A stretch of DNA of 5,986 bases from Promethearchaeota archaeon (GCA_014729315.1 WJKD01000884.1:1-5986), one strand, 5' to 3'; shown: positions 1-5,494, counted from the stretch's first letter. Notes: a model not told the origin generated them from the sequence alone. Translations and numbers: made by a program.

Positions 1-1
1 G

Positions 2-289
2 GATTATATCGTTGATCTTGTGGGTATTGATTCTGTTGGTATAGGTACAGATTTTTACGGGTTCTCTTTACCACAGAAACTCGCTGAAAAAATCACCGAA
101 CTTTTAGACATACTCGGGTTTCGCCCAGAACATAAGGCGAGTTTTGCCACGAAAGTAGAAGGCTTTGAAAATTACCCAAAATTTCCAAATCTTGTCAAAG
201 GACTAATCTCAAGAGGATACAGCAATCAAGAAATTAAGAAAATTGCAGGTGAGAATTTCCTAAGAACCTTTAGATCCATCGTAGGGTAA
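2..289 (+). CDS. Membrane dipeptidase (peptidase M19, renal dipeptidase family), C-terminal part
   Basis: Zinc-dependent dipeptidase of the M19 family, which hydrolyses dipeptides with a TIM-barrel metal site. Only the last 95 codons are in the window. The frame is open from base 2, so the GTG at 20 is an internal valine and not a start. The sequence shows the late-family signature HxDYIVDLVGIDSVGIGTDF in altered form, with the conserved Asp of the G-x-G-x-D-F turn kept. It continues with an RPEH-x-ASF stretch, then EGFENYPKFPNL and an ending GENFLRTFRSIVG, which matches the family's usual end (N-F/L-L-R-V-F). The usual second Asp of the D-F-D-G loop is Tyr (DFYG). The metal ligands lie upstream, outside the window, so activity cannot be judged. 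The gene converges on the zinc-ribbon gene, 98 bases away. I am confident of the family; the exact substrate is unknown. Confidence 0.88.
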   Translation, partial: DYIVDLVGIDSVGIGTDFYGFSLPQKLAEKITELLDILGFRPEHKASFATKVEGFENYPKFPNLVKGLISRGYSNQEIKKIAGENFLRTFRSIVG

Positions 290-300
290 AATTTTTTATA
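290..300 (+). terminator. Oligo-T terminator of the dipeptidase gene
   Basis: A run of six T (292-297) starts two bases after the stop codon, in AT-rich sequence. Short oligo-T tracts just after the stop codon are the usual archaeal termination signal. There is no hairpin before it on this strand. Confidence 0.45.
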
Positions 301-331
301 AAAAAAGCGTTGACTTGAAAATACAATCAAC
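300..331 (-). terminator. Hairpin plus T7 terminator of the zinc-ribbon gene
   Basis: Arms 309-317 and 324-331 pair over eight base pairs with one bulged base (314) and a six-base loop. Read on the minus strand, the hairpin is followed after GC by seven T (A-run at 300-306). It lies about 57 bases after the stop of the minus-strand zinc-ribbon gene. The hairpin-then-U-tract order is like a bacterial intrinsic terminator. Archaea mainly need only the T-run, so the hairpin may be incidental or may protect the 3' end. Confidence 0.5.
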
Positions 332-387
332 TATGAAATAGAAACCACTTTGATGGAACATTGATAGGGCTATTCTCATATACTGAA

Positions 388-789
388 TTAATCTAATTTC
401 GAACCACAATCGGGACAATACGCACTCGTCGTGCGCGCTCCACAGTGCGGGCAAAATTGCGGAAGAGAACTCTCCGACAGTTCTGAAGGCACTTTTTTGG
501 CCATTCCGTTGACTGGTTCGACAGCTTGCTTTGAAACATTGGGTTGTGTTGTAGATAAACTTTCGGTTCCAGCGCTTTTACTCAATTCGGTACTCTCTCC
601 AATCGGTTGATTAGGCAAAGAAGAGCTAGCCGTACTGGTTTTACTCACCTTCGATGTTTTACCCAAGGTACATAATCCCGTTAAAAACATAATCCCGCCA
701 ATGATAATCAAGAACCAAAAACCAAACAAAAATCCCACCACAGCTAAGATGAGACCTATACATATTCGTGCGGACGCAGCACTCGCCAT
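388..789 (-). CDS. Small membrane-anchored zinc-ribbon protein
   Basis: Protein of 133 residues with no assigned function. From the N-terminus it has a hydrophobic stretch at about residues 8-41 (Gly/Phe/Ile-rich, long enough for one long or two short membrane helices). A Ser/Thr-rich, low-complexity linker follows at about 44-108. The C-terminal zinc ribbon has CPHCG and CPDCG knuckles (Cys113, 116, 125, 128) and ends GSKLD. This layout of membrane anchor, flexible linker and terminal zinc ribbon is common among archaeal hypothetical proteins; the ribbon probably faces the cytoplasm and binds protein or nucleic acid, which is inference. I chose the ATG at 789 because the purine tract AGAGAAG (801-807) lies 11 bases before it. 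An in-frame GTG at 798 would add three residues but sits only 2 bases from that tract. The gene lies downstream of TFB on the same strand but has its own TATA box. Confidence 0.75.
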   Translation of the reverse strand: MASAASARICIGLILAVVGFLFGFWFLIIIGGIMFLTGLCTLGKTSKVSKTSTASSSLPNQPIGESTELSKSAGTESLSTTQPNVSKQAVEPVNGMAKKVPSELSESSLPQFCPHCGARTTSAYCPDCGSKLD

Positions 790-851
790 TCTAACCACAT
801 CTTCTCTTTTTTCTAAAATTTGAAATAATCTTATACTATGTAAGAGATTTT

Positions 852-868
852 AAGTATTTATATTTAGA
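852..868 (-). promoter_or_regulatory. TATA box of the zinc-ribbon gene
   Basis: On the minus strand this reads TAAATATAAATACTT, a good archaeal TATA box centred near 860. A start site about 26 bases downstream falls near 834, giving a leader of about 45 bases that contains the AGAGAAG ribosome site (801-807). No clear BRE purine stretch is seen upstream. Confidence 0.5.
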
Positions 869-920
869 CCTTTAGCAAAAAAGGATGGTATTTATTAAAT
901 ATTGAAATAAAAATTTACAC

Positions 921-958
921 CAAATAAAAAAGAGAGAATAAAATAAATAAATAGACTA
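921..958 (-). terminator. T-rich terminator of the TFB gene
   Basis: Directly after the TFB stop codon the minus strand reads a T-rich stretch with TTTATTTATTTTATT, then CTCTC and six T (A6 at 926-931). This is the archaeal oligo-T type, without a hairpin. It separates TFB from the zinc-ribbon gene, supporting two transcription units. Confidence 0.45.
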
Positions 959-959
959 T

Positions 960-1841
960 TCAGAAATTAAAACTAATGCTTTTGAGGAGTTCCTTATATC
1001 TCGAGCGGAGCGTGACTTCTGTCACTCCAATGACGTTCGAGATTTCTTTCTGAGAGACCTTCCTGTTTTTGAGCTTCGCAACTAAATAAACCGCACCCGC
1101 ACATAACCCCTTAGGGTCCTTACCGCAGATCGAATTAGTTCCAATAAACCGACTCAACACGGTAATTGTTTCTTTTTCCACTTCGATATCTAATCCCAAA
1201 TCGGCGCAATAGCGTGGTATCAAAGAGATTGGATCGATATTCGGTGATTTTAGCTTTAATTCCCGGACTAAAATTTTGTAACATTTCTTTACAATATTTG
1301 CGTTAATTGACGCTTCGTCCAAAATTTCTTGTAGAGTAATGGGAACGCGTTCGTCCTTACAGACAAAGTAGGAGCAAGCCGCGATCATACCGTTTATTGA
1401 ACGTCCGCGTAGAAGCTTTCGCTTAAAGACTTCTTTATACAATCGAACGGCGGCTTTCTTTACTCGTTCGGGGAAGTTTAAATTGCTCCCGATTCGCTTC
1501 AACTCGGTGATCGCAATTAGCATGTTTCTTTTTTCCCACGTCATGTGAGTATTCCACTTTGCCGCCCTTCGTAAGTCGGGATTTTTTATCTTTGACCGAT
1601 CGATAATGGTGCTCAACCCTATATCAGGCATCAAAATTGAGATCGGACAGCCCGTTCGCTCTTTTCTGTCTTTTTCTTGCTTCGTATATGCTCGAATACC
1701 GCTATGAGAAAGGTCTAAACCCCGTTCCTGGACGATAAGACCGCATTGCTTGCAAACAGTTTCTCCTCTTTCCTGAAAGTTCTGAATCAATCCCCCGCAT
1801 TCCGGACAAAAATTATTAACAGTTTCGTATTCAACAACCAT
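960..1841 (-). CDS. tfb: Transcription initiation factor B (TFB), divergent paralogue
   Basis: General archaeal initiation factor, homologous to eukaryotic TFIIB: it binds the TBP-TATA complex and the BRE and recruits RNA polymerase. The 293 residues show all domains in order. The N-terminal zinc ribbon has Cys12, 15, 30 and 33 (CPECGG, CKQCG). The B-reader/linker region spans about 47-100, with QEKDRKERTGCPIS and DIGLSTII. Cyclin fold 1 is at about 103-195, with the conserved RGRSINGMIAACSY. Cyclin fold 2 is at about 202-290 and ends in the BRE-reading helix-turn-helix, EISNVIGVTEVTLRSRYKEL. Oddities: the Trp of the usual E-W-R-A-F motif is Ile49 (GIRAY), the His of the usual T-I-H-D-K-G-L-S-T is Pro72, and the linker before cyclin 1 looks about a dozen residues short. 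These suggest a specialised paralogue and not the housekeeping TFB. The ATG at 1841 has GAGGG eight bases upstream. The family assignment is secure. Confidence 0.95.
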   Translation of the reverse strand: MVVEYETVNNFCPECGGLIQNFQERGETVCKQCGLIVQERGLDLSHSGIRAYTKQEKDRKERTGCPISILMPDIGLSTIIDRSKIKNPDLRRAAKWNTHMTWEKRNMLIAITELKRIGSNLNFPERVKKAAVRLYKEVFKRKLLRGRSINGMIAACSYFVCKDERVPITLQEILDEASINANIVKKCYKILVRELKLKSPNIDPISLIPRYCADLGLDIEVEKETITVLSRFIGTNSICGKDPKGLCAGAVYLVAKLKNRKVSQKEISNVIGVTEVTLRSRYKELLKSISFNF

Positions 1842-1849
1842 TCTTTTTA

Positions 1850-1854
1850 CCCTC
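1850..1854 (-). promoter_or_regulatory. Ribosome binding site of TFB
   Basis: Minus-strand GAGGG, eight bases before the ATG at 1841, fits a Shine-Dalgarno site and supports that start. A second match, AAGGAG (1862-1867), lies 20 bases away and is too far to act on this ATG. Confidence 0.5.
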
Positions 1855-1892
1855 GATTTATCTCCTTAAAAAAATATTTTTTTACCTCAACA

Positions 1893-1906
1893 CTTAATAT
1901 TTATTA
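1893..1906 (-). promoter_or_regulatory. TATA box of the TFB gene
   Basis: The minus strand reads TAATAAATATTAAG, centred near 1900. The expected start site near 1874 gives a leader of about 33 bases containing both purine-rich sites. The region is so AT-rich that other positions, such as the T/A-run at 1867-1883, remain possible. Confidence 0.4.
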
Positions 1907-2283
1907 TTTTTTGTTGTTTTGTGTACATAAAAAATATGTTCTGAACACACGACAAATACTAATACATATTGGAAAGAAGTTTTCATATATAAATATTATC
2001 CTCTTGTTGTAAAAAATTATTGAGTTGTGGTAATTTTACTTTGCTTCTTTTCATCAAAAGATCGACAAAAATACATATTATTTATAAACGATAAAAATAG
2101 TTCTATAAAAAGTTACGGTTAAATGATTATTTGCACATATCTTCAATTTTTGAACTCTTTTTCGATGAGAAGAAAAGCCAAGACGAATGATTATAAAACA
2201 TGTTTAAAGTTGTGTTTTACGGTATATAGAACCAATATTTTGTGAAATAATATTAATTTAAATATGATTTATATTTGGCATTA

Positions 2284-2341
2284 TTACACAATTCCCTTGT
2301 ATTTTTTTATAACAATCGACTTAAGAAACGGTATTGTGTAA
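2284..2341. repeat. Inverted repeat, 9-base arms
   Basis: TTACACAAT (2284-2292) and ATTGTGTAA (2333-2341) are exact reverse complements separated by 40 bases. The arm resembles the TTGTGGTAA word found elsewhere in the gaps. It could be a paired binding site or a long-loop stem, and chance pairing is possible in such AT-rich sequence. Confidence 0.3.
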
Positions 2342-2442
2342 AGATTTTTCTAGTGAGGAAAAAGAGTATCAATATAACTAAAAGTCTTTTTAGAGGATCA
2401 AACACCTTTTGTATCAAATTTAGTTCTAAAAGTATCTTATTT

Positions 2443-2457
2443 TTTGTGGTAAAAAAT
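2443..2457 (+). repeat. 15-base repeat, copy 1 (TTTGTGGTAAAAAAT)
   Basis: This 15-base word is identical to the reverse complement of 4187-4201, so a matching pair in opposite orientation flanks the LRR gene on both sides. Its core, TTGTGGTAA, also occurs at 2025-2033. Confidence 0.45.
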
Positions 2458-2557
2458 TACTAATTCTGGTCGTTGCTAAAAATAAATTAGGAATATTAAG
2501 ATCACGATTGTTACGCCTAAATACCCATCAAATTAAATAGAATAGTAGCGACTTAAA

Positions 2558-2586
2558 GATTATATAACAAAACAAAATATAAACAG
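2558..2586 (+). promoter_or_regulatory. Possible TATA box(es) of the LRR gene
   Basis: The sequence holds ATTATATAAC (2559-2568) and AAATATAAAC (2575-2584), the best TATA-like words upstream of the LRR gene, and would give a leader of roughly 70-90 bases. An alternative is AAATAAAAAA (2648-2657), about 25 bases before the ATG, which would make a leaderless mRNA. The lack of any Shine-Dalgarno site before the ATG favours that second reading slightly. Confidence 0.3.
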
Positions 2587-2676
2587 CATTATTATTTGTT
2601 AATCGATATTTATTAGACCGCGTGTTCTCTTAAAAAAATCCCAAATCAAATAAAAAAAAATTTTTACCCGCCCAAA

Positions 2677-4098
2677 ATGGATCCCTATGGAATTTATCGT
2701 CAGTATGCGAGTAATAAAATTTCAAGACAAATTGCGTTAGAGACTCTGATATCGTTAACTGATCAATTAGACAGCGATTTAAAAAGAGCTGAGTGTGTTA
2801 GATATATAGGGCGTGTAATGCCAAAGAAACAAAAGAGTTTTGAATTTTTAGAGAATTTTTCTATTTCGGACGAATATGCTTTGGTGAGGAGGGAGGCACT
2901 TGTGGCATTAGTCCGTTGTTATCCTCTCCAGTCGTTCAAAATATTGAGTTGGATGGCTGAAAACGAGCATAGCGTCGTTGTAATTGCGAAACTAATAAAT
3001 TTGCTGAACAATCACCTAGAAGAATTTTATTCCCAATCAGTCAATTTTCCAAAGTTAAGAAGATCGTATAGAGAAATACTATGCAAAATAAAAATTAAAC
3101 TACACAACCACCTCCAGACTCATTACGGTTCGTTTCCGTTGAATACTCTATTTGCTATCGTTAAAGCACAAGCAAAGGGCGCGATGGGTAGGAGAGAAAG
3201 GGATCCTGGTACCCAGGATTTCTTTAACATTAAAAAAAACGCTCAATTATTCCGCGAAAGTGTCGAATTGTCTCACCAAGGTCGCATATCTAACTGCTTC
3301 GTCTGGTTAAAGGGAAAGGACGATTCGAGCACGAAATTAAAAACAATTAAAGGAAAGGAACTGAATATCAAAATAATTTTACGCCAATTAACTTCACAGA
3401 GTAATGCTAATCCATCCCGTGAAGCGTTAATGGAATTTTATAAATTCCTCGAAGAGTCAAAACATTTAAACACGTTAGAAATTCATGGAAATCTTCGCCA
3501 ATTGGACTTTTATAAATATCCCGAGTCGCTAAGAAAATTAGTAATTATTGACGCTCAAGTCCAAGAAATTAAGGGGCTAGAAAAGCTTTTCCAGCTTCGA
3601 GAATTGACGATTCGAAATTCAAAAATAAAGAATATTGTAGGTTTAACAAATCTTAGGGGCTTAAAGAGCTTAAATTTGAGCGGTAATTGCATTGAGGAGA
3701 TAAGATGTTTAGATAGTCTTACTCGATTAAACATCTTAAATCTTAATTCGAACGAAATTCGAGAAATAAGAGGATTAAAAACCCTTACTAACCTTGAAAT
3801 TTTGGACCTTAGTTCAAATCGTATAGAACGTATCGCAGGTTTGGAAAATCTAAAAAAATTGGAATACCTATACTTAGAGAACAATAAAATACACGAGATA
3901 AGGGGATTAACCCACTTGACAAAATTACGTTATTTAGGATTGCGCAACAACAACATAACGGAAATTAAAGGATTAAATGCTCTCAAAAATTTAGATGAGT
4001 TGGACTTGATTAACAATCCATTTAAGAAAGCAGATGCACTTAGGAATCTCGCTCACTTAAGGCACATCCCTATAAAGTTGTGTTTTATTAACGATTAA
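2677..4098 (+). CDS. HEAT-like plus SDS22-type leucine-rich-repeat protein
   Basis: Cytoplasmic 473-residue protein without signal peptide or membrane helix, probably a protein-binding scaffold. Residues about 8-115 form paired helices like HEAT repeats (for example IALETLISLTDQL and REALVALVRCY). Residues about 125-260 match nothing I recognise and are rich in Lys/Arg. From residue 264 to the end there are leucine-rich repeats: one loose unit (264-284), then eight units of exactly 22 residues (285-460) with the pattern LxxLxLxxNxIxxIxGLxxL. A capping-like end LRHIPIKLCFIND follows. That 22-residue spacing is the SDS22 type, which in eukaryotes binds protein phosphatase 1; no such partner can be inferred here. 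HEAT/LRR combinations of this style are common in Asgard genomes. The ATG has no Shine-Dalgarno site upstream (bases before it are ACCCGCCCAAA), so initiation is probably leaderless or SD-independent. Partner and pathway are unknown. Confidence 0.88.
   Translation: MDPYGIYRQYASNKISRQIALETLISLTDQLDSDLKRAECVRYIGRVMPKKQKSFEFLENFSISDEYALVRREALVALVRCYPLQSFKILSWMAENEHSVVVIAKLINLLNNHLEEFYSQSVNFPKLRRSYREILCKIKIKLHNHLQTHYGSFPLNTLFAIVKAQAKGAMGRRERDPGTQDFFNIKKNAQLFRESVELSHQGRISNCFVWLKGKDDSSTKLKTIKGKELNIKIILRQLTSQSNANPSREALMEFYKFLEESKHLNTLEIHGNLRQLDFYKYPESLRKLVIIDAQVQEIKGLEKLFQLRELTIRNSKIKNIVGLTNLRGLKSLNLSGNCIEEIRCLDSLTRLNILNLNSNEIREIRGLKTLTNLEILDLSSNRIERIAGLENLKKLEYLYLENNKIHEIRGLTHLTKLRYLGLRNNNITEIKGLNALKNLDELDLINNPFKKADALRNLAHLRHIPIKLCFIND
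3529..4056 (+). repeat. Eight 66-base units encoding 22-residue leucine-rich repeats
   Basis: The coding repeat is exactly periodic at the protein level, with each unit beginning with Leu at residues 285, 307, 329, 351, 373, 395, 417 and 439. Asn is kept at the consensus position in units 4-8 of this series. The DNA units differ clearly from each other, so this is an old repeat and not a recent tandem expansion. Confidence 0.85.
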
Positions 4099-4115
4099 AA
4101 GAGATTTTTTAGAGT
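4099..4115 (+). terminator. Oligo-T terminator of the LRR gene
   Basis: A run of T at about 4105-4110 lies shortly after the stop codon (TAA 4096-4098). It is a typical archaeal oligo-T signal, without a hairpin. Confidence 0.4.
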
Positions 4116-4180
4116 AAATACATTTTCTTCTCAAACATTAGAATCTCTCAAAAATGACTACGAATAAATATCCCCAAAAA

Positions 4181-4201
4181 TTTGTGATTTTTTACCACAA
4201 A
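4181..4201. repeat. Inverted 15-base repeat copy 2, inside a TTTGTG/CACAAA palindrome
   Basis: Bases 4187-4201 are the exact reverse complement of 2443-2457. The copy is itself the right part of a dyad, with arms TTTGTG (4181-4186) and CACAAA (4196-4201) separated by nine bases. The spacing of the half-sites suits a dimeric DNA-binding protein. Confidence 0.45.
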
Positions 4202-4322
4202 GTGATATTGATAAAATTGTAAAAAACACATTTTTGATTTGAATAATTTTAAAAAGCATATCTATTTTGTTTTATCTGTAAAAAATTTTGATGTTGCTAA
4301 AAACCGTCAAAAATATTGATTG

Positions 4323-4346
4323 TGTGTAAAAAAGCTTTTTAACACA
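4323..4346. promoter_or_regulatory. 24-bp imperfect palindrome, possible operator
   Basis: The left arm TGTGTAAAAAAG (4323-4334) and right arm CTTTTTAACACA (4335-4346) pair at 11 of 12 positions around a central AAGCTT, with one A-A mismatch. It is about 30 bases upstream of the likely TATA box of the RHH-receiver gene, a position suited to an activator or autoregulator. The RHH segment of that protein is a candidate binder, which is inference. Confidence 0.4.
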
Positions 4347-4409
4347 TTTTTTACTGTTTTGTAGAATCTTTATTTTGGTTAATAACATTCAAAAAACGAA
4401 TCGGAAAAC

Positions 4410-4415
4410 GAGGTG
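4410..4415 (+). promoter_or_regulatory. Ribosome binding site of the RHH-receiver gene
   Basis: GAGGTG lies 13 bases before the ATG at 4429, a little far but the only Shine-Dalgarno match. No other in-frame start lies nearer. Confidence 0.4.
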
Positions 4416-4428
4416 TAAATAAAGCTTA

Positions 4429-5325
4429 ATGAGTGAAAAAGAAAACGAGCTCGATGATATTCAAATTGATTACGATAAAGATGGACACGTCCAAAAAACA
4501 GATGAAATGAGGCAATATGAGAAAGAAACTGGTAAATACAGTGTATGGAGAGGCGTTATAACCGAAGGCTTTAAAAAATGGCAACGCGGCGAAAAGGTAT
4601 ATAATCGGGATAAGGAACGCATCTCTCTCTACGTGTCTGAAGATACTAAAAACGAATGGACAAAATTTATAGAGTCAACTAAATATACTACCATCTCTAA
4701 ATTGATTAGAGACAGCGTTAAGAATTACATTAAAGATAACAACAGCAAATTGAGCCCGCAAACCATTTCAAACATCTCGCACGCCCTCAAAGAGCCGCTC
4801 ACTTCTATAAAAGGGTATTCACAACTTCTCTTGGAAAATTACAAGGACCAACTATCCGAAAATGTCATATCTACCGTGCGAAACATATTCGAACAATCCA
4901 TTCATTTAGAAAACAAAATTATTAACTTCTTGGACAACATCAAGGGCCAAAGTACCAAGTATGACATATTACTCATTGAGGACGACATTGCTACCATACG
5001 ACTCATTACGAGTTATTTTGAGAGCAAAGGCTACGTGTGTAAAGGCGTAGTTAGCGGTTTAAAAGGAATCGAAGAATTAAAAAACACTACGCCTAATTTG
5101 ATCTTGCTTGACATTATCCTCCCGGATTTAAGCGGATACGACATCTGTCGAACAATAAAATCAAACGAGAATTATCGGGACATTCCCGTATACTTCCTAA
5201 CCGCAATCAGCGGCTCTGAAGTGGAAAAACAGCTAAAAGAGACCGGCGCTGATGGATTCATTTTGAAACCTTTCAACTTCTCAGATTTTGACCCGCTCTT
5301 CCGTTACTTAAAGCAAAATCAATAA
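4429..5325 (+). CDS. RHH / HisKA-like helix pair / receiver-domain signalling protein
   Basis: Cytoplasmic 298-residue two-component protein. The N-terminus (1-62) is charged and holds a Trp-rich stretch YSVWRGVITEGFKKW. Residues about 63-103 look like a ribbon-helix-helix DNA-binding fold: a short strand RISLYVS, then helices ending TISKLIRDSVKNYI. Residues about 110-172 resemble a histidine-kinase dimerisation domain, SHALKEPLTSIKGYSQLL, with His118 at the phospho-acceptor position. No HATPase domain follows. Residues 178-298 are a complete receiver domain: acidic pocket Glu184/Asp185/Asp186, phospho-acceptor Asp228 (LLDIILPDLSG), Thr258 and Lys280 (KPF). So it can receive phosphate but cannot make it; a partner kinase must act in trans. 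In the H-box the residue after His is Ala, not the usual Glu. The likely role is a phosphorylation-controlled transcription regulator (inference). The domain calls are strong for the receiver, good for HisKA and moderate for RHH. Confidence 0.88.
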   Translation: MSEKENELDDIQIDYDKDGHVQKTDEMRQYEKETGKYSVWRGVITEGFKKWQRGEKVYNRDKERISLYVSEDTKNEWTKFIESTKYTTISKLIRDSVKNYIKDNNSKLSPQTISNISHALKEPLTSIKGYSQLLLENYKDQLSENVISTVRNIFEQSIHLENKIINFLDNIKGQSTKYDILLIEDDIATIRLITSYFESKGYVCKGVVSGLKGIEELKNTTPNLILLDIILPDLSGYDICRTIKSNENYRDIPVYFLTAISGSEVEKQLKETGADGFILKPFNFSDFDPLFRYLKQNQ

Positions 5326-5326
5326 G

Positions 5327-5341
5327 TCCCAAAAAATGGGA
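5327..5341 (-). terminator. Small hairpin with T-run, between convergent genes
   Basis: TCCCA (5327-5331) and TGGGA (5337-5341) form a 5-bp stem around an A5 loop. On the minus strand the loop supplies T-residues, so it may end minus-strand transcripts. On the + strand no T-run follows the hairpin, so it is a poor terminator for the RHH-receiver gene. Confidence 0.25.
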
Positions 5342-5383
5342 GAATAGAAAACACCTAAAGATAAATATGTGATTTCCGTTCTT

Positions 5384-5494
5384 TTATATGTGAATTAGGT
5401 ATTTCTGGAACCTATAAATCCATAGATCAAGTGTTTTTAAGGACGAGCTTTCTAATTCCTCTTTGGTGATTCCGAATACGTCCATGTCCGTCAT
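5384..5494 (-). CDS. Possible small protein or gene remnant (36 residues)
   Basis: A short open frame with protein-like composition: MTDMDVFGITKEELESSSLK, followed by TLDLWIYRFQKYLIHI. The frame stays open upstream to a stop at 5519-5521, giving extra residues STLAVSLG before the ATG. The first ATG (5494) is preceded by GTTGGGG and a second one (5485) is possible. I recognise no family. It is convergent with the RHH-receiver gene, and downstream of the frameshifted terminase frame on the same strand. It could be a real small protein, the tail of a decayed gene, or chance. Confidence 0.3.
   Translation of the reverse strand: MTDMDVFGITKEELESSSLKTLDLWIYRFQKYLIHI

Larger units (their letters stand above)
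1907..2676. other. Long AT-rich intergenic region between divergent TFB and LRR genes
   Basis: The whole gap between the two genes is 835 bases (1842-2676). All frames are broken; the longest open stretch (2275-2463, TTG start, 62 codons) has no ribosome site and a low-complexity Lys/Phe/Ser/Ile composition. I see no tRNA, C/D-box pair or CRISPR repeat. It does hold two copies of TTGTGGTAA (2025-2033, 2444-2452) and a 9-base inverted pair, TTACACAAT/ATTGTGTAA (2284-2292 and 2333-2341, 40 bases apart). The length is more than two simple promoters need, so an unrecognised small RNA or extended control region is possible. Confidence 0.5.
4202..4428. promoter_or_regulatory. AT-rich control region upstream of the RHH-receiver gene
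   Basis: This is part of the 330-base gene-free gap (4099-4428). TGTAAAAAA occurs on the + strand at 4218-4226, 4277-4285 and 4325-4333, and the related T6AC word on the other strand at 4188-4195 and 4347-4354. It also includes the 24-bp palindrome at 4323-4346. A weak TATA-like word, CTTTATTTT (4368-4376), could drive the downstream gene, with a start near 4400. No ORF or RNA gene is seen. Confidence 0.4.

Noticed and set aside
1746..2012. Plus-strand open frame of 88 codons
   Set aside because: Its first third is antisense to the 5' end of TFB, and the rest runs through AT-rich promoter DNA with Phe/Tyr/Ile-rich low complexity.
2040..2195. C/D-box small RNA (TTGATGA on the minus strand at about 2050, CGATGA at about 2164)
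   Set aside because: No matching CTGA D-box or D'/C' pair was found at the right spacing.
2275..2463. Plus-strand open frame of 62 codons with TTG start
   Set aside because: No ribosome site, no recognisable motif, and composition is that of random AT-rich sequence.
3203..3219. Perfect 7-bp inverted repeat ATCCTGG-TAC-CCAGGAT
   Set aside because: It lies inside the LRR coding region, is short, and has no partner or context suggesting function.
3555..3884. Minus-strand open frame of 109 codons
   Set aside because: It is antisense to the LRR repeats. Its Arg/Phe/Ser pattern repeats only because the 66-base coding units do.
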